64,000 bases of DNA from Anodontia alba (GCA_964016985.1 OZ024823.1:111685459-111749458), one strand, 5' to 3'; positions 24,801-37,144 are shown, counted from the stretch's first letter. Numbers and translations are program-made. Notes: generated by a model not told the origin, from the letters alone.

Positions 24801-25163
24801 AAAGTACGAAGTTGTTAGAATGGCAAAGTGAACAACTGAATATACAATGAAACTATGGTAGAACGAAAAAGCTTTTGCCACTCCAAATTTATTGCTGTAT
24901 AAGAAAGAATCGAGCTTGCCCAGCCCAATAGCCGGATCTGAAGTAAGCAGAAGTCTATCGCTTCCCTAGACTCACAGAATGGCATAACGGCAGAATGAAA
25001 CAATGTTCTTGCAAACCAAAATCTGTTTCTTTCACACATCGGCAAAATGAAACAATACAAGAAAAATAGGACCGCCTTTGTCCGTTTCAACACACGGAGC
25101 TGTATGGATACCAGAAAATTAACATTTAATGGTAGAATGAAAACGTTTCTGCAAATTCAAGTA

Positions 25164-25507
25164 CGGTCAACCCTCGTTGCAACGACAGCATTTGTTGCCA
25201 AAGATGTTGCCATTAAAATGAATTTGCTGTTGTAAAGAATCCATAATGGACAGCATGATACGTAAGAAAGACCTTATTTTATTCTTATTTCCTCACAGAA
25301 CATATGTTTTGGATATTTGTTAGAATCGCCTGAGTGAGGCGATTCTAACAAATATCCAAAACATATGTTACTTGAAGTTTAAATGCAATATTCTTGCATA
25401 ATTTCTCATTAACTGTCACCTCTTCAGGTAAGATTTCGTTACATTCAAATTGTCATTATAACGAAGTTTGTCGTTCTATCGAGTGTCGGAATGAAGAGCG
25501 TTGACTG
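25164..25507. mobile_element. Q-family pogo-like MITE, intact
   Basis: Left CGGTCAACCCTCGTTGCAAC; right end gttctatcgagtgtcgg...gagcgttgactg; TA on both sides (25162-25163, 25508-25509). The centre is the palindrome gaacatatgttttggatatt + tgttagaatcgcctgagtga and inverse. Confidence 0.85.
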
Positions 25508-25569
25508 TACATCGACAAGGTCAAATAGGGACATCCTCGTCCAATTCTATAGAACCAGAAATTAACAGA

Positions 25570-25770
25570 AAACATTTGAGCTATATTTGCCCAGCGAAGA
25601 TACTGATCACCTTGCGCATTCGCGCAGTCTGGCCAGAATCTTTACTGGGCGCACTTTGGATAACCAATGATGCAAAGGTTCTTCATGCAGACAATGAAAA
25701 CTTTGATCAGACTGCGCGGATGCACAGACGGATTTAAGTCTTCGTTTGGCTCACATGCCATAAGGTATGT
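25570..25770. repeat. B-family MITE
   Basis: tttgcccagcgaagatactg, cgcattcgcgcagtctggcc, the ggataaccaatgatgcaaag linker and ctttgatcagactgcgcgga. Confidence 0.8.
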
Positions 25771-25911
25771 TTTCTCACGTCGTTAACAGAATGGCAGAAT
25801 GAAAAACTGTTTATGCGAATGCAAAGAAAAGGCGGCTGAGATAAGGAGGTTGTTGTGGAGGTGACCATTAATGGGGTTTTACTGTATATTCTCCGCAATA
25901 AATGCAGTCTG

Positions 25912-26184
25912 CATTACAAGAACATGCCTATTCAAATATATAGAAAATTTCACCTTCAAAAACCGAAAAAAAAAATCAGATAGAAATGCTGTTTTTTTTC
26001 TTCATATTTCTGCTCAAAACATAGATTGTGGATACTCGTTAGAACCGCCTCGGCGAGGCGGTTCTAACGAATACCCATAATCTATGTTTTTAATAATAAT
26101 AATAATGTATATCCCTGTAAAGCCCAGTTTATATATATAGTGGGGTTTAAGGGGTTTAGTATTATATAGGCATGTTTACGTGAT
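25912..26184 (-). repeat. A-family MITE (opposite orientation)
   Basis: Begins cattacaagaacatgccta and ends ataggcatgtttacgtgatg. Core ctcgttagaaccgcctcggc + gaggcggttctaacgaatac. The ggggtttaaggggttt block lies on the right. An aat microsatellite expansion follows the palindrome. Confidence 0.88.
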
Positions 26185-26400
26185 GGGGTGGCATGTGCTG
26201 TCGGGGAGGACATCGATTGTGCGCCTGTCGGTCCGCTTGGCCTGTTCGATGTATATCTTGGGCTTGGGATTGCTGTCGGCACAAAGGATTTATCTCTAAC
26301 ACTATTTCACTTTTTAGCCTTAACCCTTTCCCCGCGAGTTCCTGAAATGGTCTCTTCTATCTTTAATTTGGACAGGTACATTATTGAAAATATGCACTGA

Positions 26401-26457
26401 GAAACAGTGTAGATCTCCTGATGAGAATAGCCGTCTCATCAGGAGCGACACTGATTG
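26401..26457. repeat. G-type hairpin, CTGATGAGA subtype
   Basis: gaaacagtgtagatctcctg + atgagaatagccgtctcatc + aggagcgacactgattgc. Confidence 0.75.
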
Positions 26458-26459
26458 CA

Positions 26460-27360
26460 TAGTCACACTTTCTTTCTTTTGGCTGTGCAGATTACGCAAG
26501 CAAGATGTATAGATAGATTGGGGAACCGATATTTAAACTTCTATATTTTGACGAATAGGACAACGTCGCAACATGCTAAACGTTGCTGGATTTTGCACAG
26601 AAAATCTACTTTTCAGAAGTTATTGTTAATTACGTACCATCGCTCTACTACCGCAATAACAACAACCAAATGCAGCCAGTCCCTGCTCTCCAGATTCCCC
26701 GCCCCCCCTCTCCCCCAAACTATTTTCTTCCGCGTACGAATCTTAATTTCGCGTCCCGACTCTGAGACAATAGACCTGTCAAAGGCCAGTCTCTGGACGC
26801 TCTCAAGTTCCAATCAGAAAAGCCCTGTCTTCGGAGGAATAGTTTGCAAGTCAGCTCAATGTACATAGATTAATACATTTTGATCAATTATTCAGAGCCA
26901 TCTATGAAAATTAGTAGCGAACAGCCTGTTAGAACCAACCAAAGTTACAGATTGAGTTTATGGAAATAATAGATCGAGAAGCTGAGTAAGCAAAAGTGGG
27001 AAACCAACGACTTCGCATCCGCAAGTTCAACAGCCCAGCCAAATTAGCTGAGATCATGGGCAGGACACACGCAGTATGTTACAACGAACTATATATATAC
27101 TGACAGTTCAACCATTTTTTTTTCTTCATATTTTCATATTATATTTTGGTTTGAACGGTAGAAACATTTTGTATGAATAATCTTCTTATGCATGTTCTGC
27201 ATGTATAAATGTCGATTAGTCAAACCTACTTTGCACGTAATGGACCTTACATAAATGCAAGCTTGAGTTATTAGTATTTAACACACGTTTGAATAACGTC
27301 TCAAGGCCAAATCATAACGCACCGTAGGAATATGTACCTAATTTAACCGTATCATGTAAC
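26460..27360. other. non-coding interval
   Basis: No family similarity in the overlapping frames at 26455-26868. No repeat recognised. No first elongase exon identified. Confidence 0.45.
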
Positions 27361-27364
27361 AAGG

Positions 27365-27455
27365 TCTTAGAGGCATTTACAGACAGCGAATGCCCAGATC
27401 AGCCTGCGCATCTGCGCAGTCTGATCAGGGCCTTCGCTCTCTGCAACTTTCATTT
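27365..27455. repeat. half B-family MITE
   Basis: gcccagatcagcctgcgcat + ctgcgcagtctgatcagggc. Confidence 0.7.
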
Positions 27456-27683
27456 TATGACATCGATCGATCCCTCTGACTACCGATCTGAGTTAAATTG
27501 AATTTTCTTACTAGGCGTCGCCCCCTCTACTTAGGAGCGGGGATGGGGGGAGGTGGGGATTGGTATCGTTTGCTTTTCATCCAAAGATTTCTTGACTATT
27601 TTAACCAAAGTATCCTTTGCCGTTTCATGACCAAAAGTTCCTTTACCGACTCGGACAAAGTTTGTGATGTTGTCTGAGTTGCA

Positions 27684-27966
27684 CATGACGAAAACATACC
27701 TATATAATTTTGACCCCCTTAAACCCCACCTTTATATAGTAAAACTGGGGTTTACAGGGGTATTCATTATTTTTCTTATTTCTGCTCAAAACATAGATTG
27801 TGGGTACTCGTTAGAACCGCCTCGATGAGGCGGTTCTAACGAGTACCCACAATCTATGTTTTGAGCAGAAATAAGAAAAATATCAGAATTTTTTATCTGA
27901 AAATTTTCATTTTTTGTTTTGGTGGTAAAATATTCTATATATTTGAATAGGCATGTTTTCGTAATG
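27684..27966 (+). repeat. A-family MITE, intact
   Basis: From catgacgaaaacatacctat to ggcatgttttcgtaatg. Left block ccccttaaaccccac...actggggtttacaggggta; palindrome cataattgtgg-type arms (catagattgtgggtactcgt, tagaaccgcctcg) with near-perfect inverse; right part ggtggtaaaatattctatat. Confidence 0.92.
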
Positions 27967-28601
27967 AGATGACTGCTGTATCGTTGGTTGATGATGAACT
28001 ATTTTTTAGGTATTGATGGCGTCGTTCGTTTTGTTTAACTATCAGTTTCAGGTATGGTAATAACCTAATTCGATAAGTTTAACAGGCTGGCTGTAAACCA
28101 TTCATCCCTGCGCTTCTGAAGTAGGCCCTTCCATCCTTGAATTTGGACATTTCCATTGATACAAATAGGGGTTTCAGTCTTAAATAATAATAATAAAAAC
28201 AAGAAGAAAAAAAAAAAAAAAAAACAAAAAAAAAACAGAATCTCAAAGAGCCGCCTCATCAGGGGCTACACTGTTTGCGATACTGTTTCTAGCTCTATAC
28301 TGTTTGTAAATGTATCTGTTTTGTCTGCGGGCCTAAAAGGGTTAACTGGCCACAGAAGGTGAACTGGCAATGCTGGTATAACTTTATGCAACATCTACCG
28401 TTTGGCTGTCCACAATTTTTCTCGCTTCTCTGAAAGAGGTGTTACATGTGTGCTTACTTCGAAGATTTTTTTTTTACTTCGTACCAGACTTTGCATTCCT
28501 CCGAGCTTGTTTTACAACCCTGTCAACAGTATTATCACCCATAGCCGGATTTTTTAAACTGACTTCCCCACTCCCCCGTGGTAGTTTTTATAACTGACCA
28601 T

Positions 28602-28882
28602 CATCACGAAAACATACCTATATAATTTTGATCCCCTTAAACCCCACTTTTGTATAGTAAAACTGGGGTTTATAGGGGTATACATTATTTTTCTTATTTC
28701 TGCTCAAAAACATAGATTGTGGGTACACGTTAGAACCGCCTCGTCGATGCGGTTCTAACGAATACCCACAATCTATGTTTTGAGCAGAAATATGAAAAAT
28801 ATCAGATTTGTTTTGTCTGAAAATTTTGCATCTTTTGATGATAAAATTTTCAATATATTTGAATAGGTGTGTCTTCGTAATG
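28602..28882 (+). repeat. A-family MITE
   Basis: Same layout as the 27684 copy. The palindrome has a few mismatches (gtacacgttagaaccgcctc / gatgcggttctaacgaatac). Confidence 0.9.
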
Positions 28883-29065
28883 CTCTAGGGCTGTGATTCT
28901 GGTGTTGTTTGTTCTTTGCCTGGCCTTGTAGCTGCTCGCTGTGAGCTTTCTTCCCCATGTTTGTCCTGTTCGTGTCTTATTGTTCTGTTTAGTGGATCCT
29001 GTCTAGCACTGCGATCACCTTTTTGGGAATATAAGGAATCCATCATGAGTGTTCATGCAAGATAG

Positions 29066-29158
29066 GGAAATCTCACCCGAGGAGTAGGAATTTCAACCAG
29101 GGACGAGACTGGCTGAGTCCCTGGTTGAAATTCCCACCCCGAGGGTGAGATTTCCGTA
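29066..29158. repeat. long hairpin (~40-bp arms)
   Basis: gatagggaaatctcacccga + aggaatttcaaccagggac pairs with gtccctggttgaaattccca + gggtgagatttccgtatc. An adjacent second inverted pair (ctcccacctttaag / ataggcaaaggtgggag) with inner taggaccagcggtccta spans 29201-29296. Confidence 0.85.
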
Positions 29159-29483
29159 TCCTGTATGGCCTGGCTCAATATGGATTCGTTTTCTCCCACC
29201 TTTAAGTGGATTGTTCCTAGGACCAGCGGTCCTAAGACAGTCATGTGAGCCAGAAGTTTCTCAAAAGGCCTATCATATAGGCAAAGGTGGGAGAAAGAGG
29301 GCTCTGGTTGTTTTTCTTCTCTTTGGTCTTTGACTTGTGTACTGCTCTTTCTCTTGGTTTCCTTGGTAGGTTATGTTCTGTGATTGTGGCTCTTTCTGGA
29401 CAGTTTCTATACTATTCTTCAATGTATGACATTATCAGCTACTGAAATGACTGAATGACTGAAATACAATCATCTGTATCAAC

Positions 29484-29580
29484 CCAGCAAACACACAACG
29501 TCGCAACAACGTCGTTACAACGTCGCGGCAACGTCGTGACGTTGCAGCGACGTTGTAACGACGTTGTGTGTTTGCTGGGA
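29484..29580. repeat. CAACGTCG palindromic MITE
   Basis: cccagcaaacacacaacgtc + gcaacaacgtcgttacaacg, with inverse ending gacgttgtgtgtttgctggg. Nearly all is acgtcg/cgacgt periodic. Related: 59921-60096. Confidence 0.9.
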
Positions 29581-29671
29581 ACATGAGTGGAGTTCATGTA
29601 TTTTTATTTAGGTAAATGCTGCACTAATTTCCCGAACCTCTCCCTCAACCACATCTACCCTATCACCGTGT

Positions 29672-29840
29672 TTACCCTAAGTATTCGGACAGGTCTAAGC
29701 AAACAGTGTAGACCAAGATCAGACGCCGCGGAACGCGGCGTCTGATCTTTGTCTATGCTGTTTGCTCAGGCCTGTTTGATCAGTCCATTGTTTGCCACTC
29801 ATCCAACAGCTTTTTGACACATCAACAGGTAGTAAAATGG
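29672..29840. repeat. MITE with G hairpin core (TTTACCCTAAGTATTCGG end)
   Basis: tttaccctaagtattcggac, G hairpin 29699-29764 with a perfect gacgccgcggaacgcggcgtc stem, and right end aacaggtagtaaaatgg. Confidence 0.85.
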
Positions 29841-30110
29841 AATTGATTTTTTTAGAAAATGTATGGTTAGGAGAAGGTATACGGATACTTCGGTTAGATA
29901 TGGCAACGCGTTATTAAACCAAAAGTGGCTTTTCTGTACGCCACATTCCGTGAACTGTAGATATTAACCACTGATGTATTTAGTAAATTATAGTCTCCAC
30001 GCCATTAGATATGGGTCTGTCAATCACGCACTATGTTAATCCTTAAACTGTCAATCACAACAATTGTCGTCTGCTTTGTCATTTGCTTGTGATTTTAAAA
30101 GTCATTTTTG

Positions 30111-30176
30111 CAAACAGTGTGGACCCTGATCAAACTGCTCCTCTAGGAGCAGTCTGATCAGGGTCCACACTGTTTG
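30111..30176. repeat. G hairpin, near-perfect
   Basis: gcaaacagtgtggaccctga + tcaaactgctcctctaggag + cagtctgatcagggtccaca + ctgtttgc; one mismatch. Confidence 0.9.
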
Positions 30177-30539
30177 CCTGTATGCAAAATAGGTTTGAAA
30201 AGTTTGTAAGACTATGTAGCAGACAACATAAACAGACGACATTTTCAGATACAGATTTTCCTGGCATTTTAAGGGTTAATGTACAATGTTTAGCCATGGC
30301 TTTAGATAGGCAAGACGCTTGTAATGAGTACACACAACATACGTTTTTTATAGAGAAATAAAAAAAAAATATATATATATATATATTTTGATACACTCTC
30401 AATGTGAGCCATGACATATTTAACATATAATAAAGGGAATCAGGATGGTTTGGGTTGACAAACACTTTAAGACTGGTTTATGTGTTGCAGGAATTAATTA
30501 ACAAATTAGCTAGTTTACAAACGGTAAAATGCTGAAAAT

Positions 30540-30690
30540 CCTACTAATAATATAGACCCCTACATTCCCATGTTTTCACTATGTACGTATGTCCTATGTT
30601 TTCACTGTTTATTTCCCATGTTTTCACTATATTTATGTCCCATGTTTTCACTATTTTTGTCCCATGTCTTCACTATGTACACTTGATGTT
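30540..30690 (+). repeat. short tandem repeat ccatgttttcactat
   Basis: cccatgttttcactatgtac and variants occur five times at 27-35-bp spacing. Confidence 0.8.
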
Positions 30691-30755
30691 TTGTATGCCC
30701 AGGGGCTTTGACTGAGCCTTTTATAATTTTGAAACAAACTATATTCTACTCTATA

Positions 30756-31086
30756 CAGTCGACTCTCGTTATCTCGAATTCCAAGGGACTCTCTAAAATA
30801 CTTCGAGATATCCGTAGTTCGACATATCAGGTTTGCAGAATTGAGGAAAAAATAATTTGATTAATCACATTAAACAAACTGATAGGTAATTGGACTTTTG
30901 AAGTTAGAAATATATTGAAAATATTGTGGAAAAGAGGAGAAATTGCTCCTTAGGAGCAATTTCTCCTCTTTTCTACAATATTTTCCATCTGTTGTTAGGT
31001 TTTCATGTATAGGCAGGGACCAGATTTTCACTTCGAGATAAGCGGTTATTCGAGATAAGCGAGGTCGAGATAACGAGAGTCAACTG
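30756..31086. mobile_element. P-family pogo-like MITE
   Basis: cagtcgactctcgttatctc / gagataacgagagtcaactg with TA on both sides. Core hairpin gaggagaaattgctccttag + gagcaatttctcctc. Confidence 0.9.
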
Positions 31087-31299
31087 TATTATAGGGTAAA
31101 CAACGGTTGGGGAGAGGGTACACATTTCATAAACGCGTTAAACGGACAGCGAACTTGATTCTGATCAGCGGACGCTTCAGAAGGTTCGTTTTCACATGGT
31201 AAGGGTCAGTGTTTAATTCATTGAGGTTTTATCCACCAGGTTCACTGAAGTGTTCCGGATTGTTCAAGGCTATACAACATTACTATGTGAACCGTACTT

Positions 31300-31476
31300 A
31301 ACCCTTAAAGCGCCAAGCAAAATTTGCAGCAAACGACATTCCAAAGAAATAATATTTTTCCTAGAAAATAAGCCTTGAAATTTCATTCACATAAAATGTC
31401 AAGACTTATTTTCTAAGAAAAATAAATATATTTTTAAAAGTGTCGTCTGCTGCACTTGTGATTGGCGCTTTAAGGG
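31300..31476. repeat. H-family MITE, intact ends
   Basis: ttaacccttaaagcgccaag / gattggcgctttaagggtta with inner cagcaaacgacatt / gtgtcgtctgctgca. Defines the TIR of the family. Confidence 0.88.
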
Positions 31477-31704
31477 TTAATATACCTAGATATTCGTCCA
31501 GATATGATACAGCAAAAGATTTTCACCCAGACAAAAAACTGGGCCAAATTAATCCTGAGCAATTTGATCAGGGTCTACACTGTTTGCCAGTCCGTCAACA
31601 CAATTTAGACAGATCAACTTGCCCAGACAATACCACCTTAAAATTTAATGTCCTTATTAATTTAATTTTTCTCATCTCTCACTAAAAACGTGGGTTTCAT
31701 GTTC

Positions 31705-31870
31705 TTAACACTTAGCACTCTTGGTAAATATTTTAGCAGACGACATAAGGAAATATTTTTTTCTTGTTTCCTAGAAAACAGAATTTGACAATGTATTGAA
31801 AGCTGATTGCGAACAAGGACCAACACGAATGAGTGTTGTAATCTTAAAAAAAAGTACATAAAGGGGTTAA
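31705..31870. repeat. H-family MITE, eroded
   Basis: acttagcactcttggtaaat + attttagcagacgacataag; the right end has lost its match. Confidence 0.5.
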
Positions 31871-32284
31871 TATGTATGTCAAATCCGGATGTTGTATTTG
31901 TTGTTATGTCGAAAGAATCTGGGTTGATATATAGTATTACGGATGTAAAACGTCTCCCCGTACTTCAGCATATAGTGCACTTTATATTCTACTTACAATG
32001 TAAAGATTCACTTTAACTCTGAAAGGGTCATTCAAAAATAAAGCAGACAACAGTCTAAAACAGCATGCTTTATTTTTGTTTATTTTATTTTAACTTTCGG
32101 TGAAAGTAAGGTTTCATAGCAGACTATTTATAGGAAATTTCAAGCCTTATATTCGTAGAAATATATATATATATATATAAAACGAGAAAAGATTTAGATT
32201 TAGAAGGCCGTTTGCAACTGTTGTGGGTTACAAAATAATCACTCCAAACAAACTTTTGTTCACTCACATATAATCCAGCGCACG

Positions 32285-32390
32285 AAAAACCCACAGCGAA
32301 GACTCAGATCAGACTGGTCGAATGCCCAGGCTGATCCGTCATCGCTGGGCGCACATGTCATTTTGTTGGTTTTGTCACGCTAGCTCATAT
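32285..32390. repeat. half B-type MITE
   Basis: gcgaagactcagatcagact...gctgggcgcacatgtcattt + tgttggttttgtcacgct, the right end of the 12095 subfamily. Confidence 0.75.
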
Positions 32391-32529
32391 ATGACGTCAC
32401 TTGATCCACATTCTAGATACACGCGTATGCTTTCCGCCAAATACTGAACTGTAATAAATAAATAAATAAATAAATAAGTAACGGCACATGTCTCAGTATA
32501 GGTAAAAAGCGGGCTCGTACACAAACTTT

Positions 32530-32814
32530 CATCACGAAAACATGCCTGTATAATTTTGACCCCCTTAAACCCCACTTTTGTATAGTAAAACTGGGGTTTA
32601 CAGGGGTATACATTATTTTACTTATTTCTGCTCAAAACCATAGATTGTGGGTACGCGTTAGAACCGCCTCGCCGAGGCGGTTCTAACGAGTACCTTCAAT
32701 CTATGTTTTGAGCAGAAATATAAAGAATATCAGAATCTTTTATCCGAAAAATTTCATTTTTGGTGGTAAACTTTTTTACTACATGTATATCTGAAAAGGC
32801 ATGTTTTCGTAATG
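32530..32814 (+). repeat. A-family MITE
   Basis: catcacgaaaacatgcctgt to ggcatgttttcgtaatg. Core gtacgcgttagaaccgcctc + gccgaggcggttctaacgag. Confidence 0.92.
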
Positions 32815-33009
32815 CAAAGAATGAGTGCGTTCCGGTAATAAGGATGCGTTTCTTACCCCGCGAGTACGGACCTGAAATCAAACCTTTCCATTGTTTAAAA
32901 AAAGTGAAACTTTCAAGTTACCCCTAATCTTGAACTAAAGTTTTGTTTCGGGCGTCATTACGTCACTTAGACATTATCTTTGACGGGTCATGGTATTATC
33001 ACGCACAGT

Positions 33010-33228
33010 TTAACATTCAAAGCGCTCTAAGCAAAATTGTATCAGACAACATTTTAATTATTATTATTATTTTTCAGAGAAAAAAAATAAGCCTTGGCAT
33101 TTCATATGAATTTTCTGCTGCAGACGTTTCACATAAAGGCCAAGCCTTATTTTCTCTGAAAAAAAAAAAATCAAAAGAAAGAAAAAAAAATGTCGCCTGC
33201 TGTAGTTGTGACTAGTGCTTTAAGGGTG
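33010..33228. repeat. H-family MITE
   Basis: attcaaagcgctctaagcaa / gtgactagtgctttaagggt; inner gagaaaaaaaataagccttg / ccaagccttattttctctga. Confidence 0.8.
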
Positions 33229-33902
33229 AACGTATCATAATAAATGACGAGAGTTTTTTCTAACAACAAATACATCTATAGGATATTTACGCTTTTGCTG
33301 TGAATACAATAAATATTTGCATAGAGTGTAATGAAAATATCAGTTCTTTCACGAGTGTGAAGCACGAGTGAAAATTTGAATGTTTTTATTATACGAGATG
33401 AACATTTTTTATGGTATTCACTGAAAAAGAGTGAATTTTCTTTTAATTTTATTGTTTACACGCCTATGCGCGCTTCTGACATCATAAATAACATCAATAA
33501 ACAAAACATGAACATCATGGCCTTAACAGCACGGCTGCTTATCTCCACACGTGCAACACCGTGTTGTGAAAAGAAAATCGTAAGATCTTCCTGGGGTGGT
33601 TGTGGAGAGTCAGTTTATGTGGCGTTGAAGGTGGGTTTCAGTTGAAATGAGGCTGACATTTTGGCACAATCGCCGATATCCAAAATCGGGCGATGTAATT
33701 CAACCTCTTCTTTGGTCTCCTATATAATCAGGCCGAAATTGTAGTCCTGTAAGCGATTATAGAACAAAAATCATTTTATTTCCGATGCAAAAGTGGTCAG
33801 ATTTTGCCGTTTTGGTGACAGGCAGGCGTGTAAAACTCCAGTTCTTGGAGACATTACATATCTCTGGTTCAGTGAAGGTTTAACATGCTGCTGTGTAGTT
33901 AA

Positions 33903-34018
<116 letters not shown>

Positions 34019-34019
34019 G

Positions 34020-34690
34020 CATTCTTTTGGTATTGCACAGAAACTAGGCATTTTATTGACGGGCGGTGCGGAAGGAGAGCGGTGCGAGTAAAAGGATAGA
34101 TAGTGACTGAGAAGACCATGGTTTTTCAACATCGCTTTTCGTACTACCGTATGAATTCTGATTCAGTTACGGCAAATGTGTTCCTGAAGCCTATTTTTCA
34201 GTCCTAGTGCCTTTATTACCTTTTTCCTTTCTTTCTTTTTGAAAAACCACACGTGAAAATATTACATTTAGTGTTCATTCGGTGAAATAAAATTCGATCT
34301 TACACTGAAAAAAAAAACACAAGAAATATCCTCTATATCAACACTTGATAGTTTTGCTCAGAAACAGAGAAGTTACAGGAGTTAAAGGAAAAAAACGAAG
34401 TGGGATCGGCATCTGCTAGGGAAACAATGGAGACAACCGAAGTAATCCGAAACGAGGCGTGAAAATAGCATGACTATTTTTCACAAGTGCAAATACCGTA
34501 TCCTTTCACTGTGTGAAAATATGATTTTTTGTTTATTTCGGATATACAGTGATTTCAGTGCTGGCAATAGTGGCAATAGAATAAATTGAAACACGTTAGG
34601 CACGACGTTATCATAACGCTAGATAAAGTGACGAGGTGATAATTTATGGTTATCGGATACCCGCACGGGTACCCACAATATATCAATGTA
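34020..34690. other. non-coding interval
   Basis: Only a small palindrome, gatacccgcacgggtaccc, near 34657. No gene. Confidence 0.45.
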
Positions 34691-34699
34691 TATGGTTTA

Positions 34700-36140
34700 A
34701 TGGTTTAGAAGATTTGGAATCCAGGTTTCTAGGAAAGTACATTGGGAACCTCTACATGGGTTGTCCGACAGTTGCTGATGATCACCTCTTCCTGTCTTGT
34801 GGTGATACTGAACTGCAGTTGATGTTTAGCTAGCATATATCAACTCTCAGAAGAAGAGATGCATCATTCATCCACAAAAGAGTACAGCTCAACGTCGTTG
34901 TGTCAAGAGTACAGTCCGTAAGAGCGAAATCCTAGGCTCGTGGCTGTTGGGGTCAAAGAAAGTACAGGTGGAACCGAAGCTGACTCACCTAGGTCTACTC
35001 CGTGCAGAAAAGGCTGAGTCTACCTGAAATATTGTGGAAAGAATCAGCGTGGCTCGTAGAACCCCATATGTCCTCATAAAAACTGGAATGCATGGTACCA
35101 CTGGGTTGAATCCACGTATGTCTTACTGGATCTATCAGGTCTCATGATTCCTAGATTGCTGTATAGCCTGGATGTCATGTCCTTGTCAGATACTCATATA
35201 GCCCAACTCCAACGTTTCCATATTTCAACTCTCAGAAAATTACAGTCGCTACCAGAACGTACAGCTTCTTCTGCCGTACAACTGCTGCTCGGAGCTCTTC
35301 ACATACAGGCAGAACTTCACAAGAGACAGCTAAGTCTGCTTCATTCTGTCGTCTGCTCGGGGAACCAGAGGATAAAGGGCTTGATGGAGCATCAGTTAAC
35401 TCTTCGGTATCCAAAGAGTTTCTTCTGTATGGCCGAGAAGACATTAGAAATGTATGATCTTCCATGTCCAATGGAGCTGCAGAATCTCAGTAAGCTGGCA
35501 TGGAAAAGGTTGACACGATAGGCAGTGAACAGCTACTGGACACAGTCACTGATCAGAGAAGCTCAAACCAAATCAACCCTAGAAAACTGCGATGTGACCT
35601 CTATAGATGTCGGGAACACACATATTGTCTGGGAGGCCGCCTCAAATAACGTACATGACATCAGGAGAAGCATTCCCAAAGTGAAAATGATGACAGGAGT
35701 GTACCCAGCTAGCATTCTACGTAAATCTACATCGGACCGTCATCGGCCCGTCAGCTACCCTGACGGGCCGATGACAGCCCGATATAGATTTACGTAGAAT
35801 GCTGACTGGGTACATGCTTCAGACAACAAAGGCAAGGTTTAATCAGTATAAGGTGGAAGATACTTGCCCATTGTGTAGACTGGATCTGCTTTGTCCTGCA
35901 CTTGTTGATACAAGGGAAGCGCCACTGTCTGACATTCGTGGGCTAGTTAGAAGAGAGTGTGGTAGTCAAATATGGTCATCGTAGTCGAGATCTACGCTGA
36001 TTGCAGTGCTGGTTGAAAGTCATAACCTGAAAGCTCTGGTGCTAACAGGGGTGGACAAGTATGTCTTCTTGCAGCTGGAGGCTCTGAGTCATAGGTACTG
36101 TTATCGGTTGCACTCCAAAAGATTGCAACTACACAGAAAA
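34700..36140 (+). pseudogene. decayed non-LTR retrotransposon, 3' half (RT active-site end to C-terminal Cys motif)
   Basis: Starts inside a reverse transcriptase: 34737-34830 reads YIGNLYMGCPTVADDHLFLS, with ADD as the catalytic box. After frameshifts and stops, 35144-35518 reads on (PRLLYSLDVMSLS, then TLRKLQSLPERTASSAVQLL and LHKRQLSLLHSVVCS), the post-RT region shared by a widespread mollusc LINE group. The C-terminal part resumes at 35525-35703 and 35811-35880 and ends in a CPLCRLD zinc-knuckle-like motif. The 5' end (endonuclease and early RT) is missing, as expected for 5'-truncated LINE insertion. A MITE interrupts it at 35704-35810. It is not functional. Confidence 0.85.
35704..35810. 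repeat. V-family MITE inserted in the LINE
   Basis: cccagctagcattctacgta...tacgtagaatgctgactggg, a near-perfect 107-bp palindrome with cggcccgtcagctacc inside. Direct TA flanks (35702-35703, 35811-35812). Removing the element and one TA restores the LINE reading frame across the site (MMTGVY continuing MLQTTK). Confidence 0.95.
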
Positions 36141-36378
36141 TTGCTGAATTGAGAAATATCTGAAATTTCCCTTCATTGTGGCCGCCACCACACGTCTAAC
36201 ACGTTTGTAATTAGCGTATATAGGAATATTCTACGGATTCCTTGGATTATTATTGCCTACAACATTCAACCGGTCATCGACCTGGGTGCTCCATTCTATT
36301 GGAGGGAACTACGTCAAACGGAACGAGAACAAAACTGATAAAACTATACTGAACGAAAAGAAAAAAGAAAGTTTACAC

Positions 36379-36379
<1 letters not shown>

Positions 36380-36415
<36 letters not shown>
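36380..36415. repeat. poly-T tract
   Basis: About 36 T; an A-rich run follows at 36465-36495. Confidence 0.95.
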
Positions 36416-36416
<1 letters not shown>

Positions 36417-36679
36417 ATGATGGTCAGAACATCTCAGAACATTACACGCAAAATAAAGAAAAGGGCAAAAAAAAAAAAAAAAAGAAAAAAAAGGGAGAGA
36501 GATTGGCTTTCTAGCGTGTCTGCGCAGTGTTAGGCTCTGCACCTTTCCAATCGGCGGTTTAATCCATTGTAGACTGAAAAGACTCCCCCATACTATATAT
36601 TGGAAGAGCCCAATTTCAATTTTAGATACATTCGGCTATGAAATTTAGATATTACTAGAGGAAAATGGCTAAACTATCT

Positions 36680-36747
36680 GCAACAAGTGGAGACCCTGAT
36701 CAGACGCCGCGTTCTGCGGCGTGTGATCTGAGTCTGCACTGTTTGCC
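36680..36747. repeat. G hairpin
   Basis: gcaacaagtggagaccctga + tcagacgccgcgttctgcgg + cgtgtgatctgagtctgcac + tgtttgcc. Confidence 0.85.
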
Positions 36748-37144
36748 GGTTACCTTTTTAGGGGTCTCCAGACTACAATGGGTTAATAAGGATACATTTT
36801 TTCTTAATTATTTCTGAGGCTTTCAGGACAACCATAAAAAGAAACGTTACATTTATTCAGAATTGAGACAACACCTACCCTTCCCACGCCCATGTTTTAG
36901 CATATTGTCTAGTAAAATGGGGAGGGGGAATCTCTTGGTTCAAAATTTATAAAGAAATCAAGGAAATGGAAAAATAATGCATGGAATGGCATTGAAATAA
37001 TCCCCTTTGAATGCAATGTCGAGCCTTTGTCTCTGTGAAGACTGGGAAAAAAAAAAAAAAAAAAAAAAAAAAAACCCAAACATTAATGGTATCTCTTTTT
37101 AGCCTACAGTGCTGAAGGTCAAATGTATACGAACCGCAACACAA

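Noticed and set aside
26455..26868. 137-codon frame as a gene
   Set aside because: Overlaps other open frames on both strands, has no recognisable domain, and starts at the edge of a hairpin repeat.
26940..27000. Candidate first ELOVL exon (ATG GAA ATA ATA GAT CGA ... with a GTAAGC)
   Set aside because: The donor phase does not match the phase 1 entry needed at 37403 and the peptide is not elongase-like.
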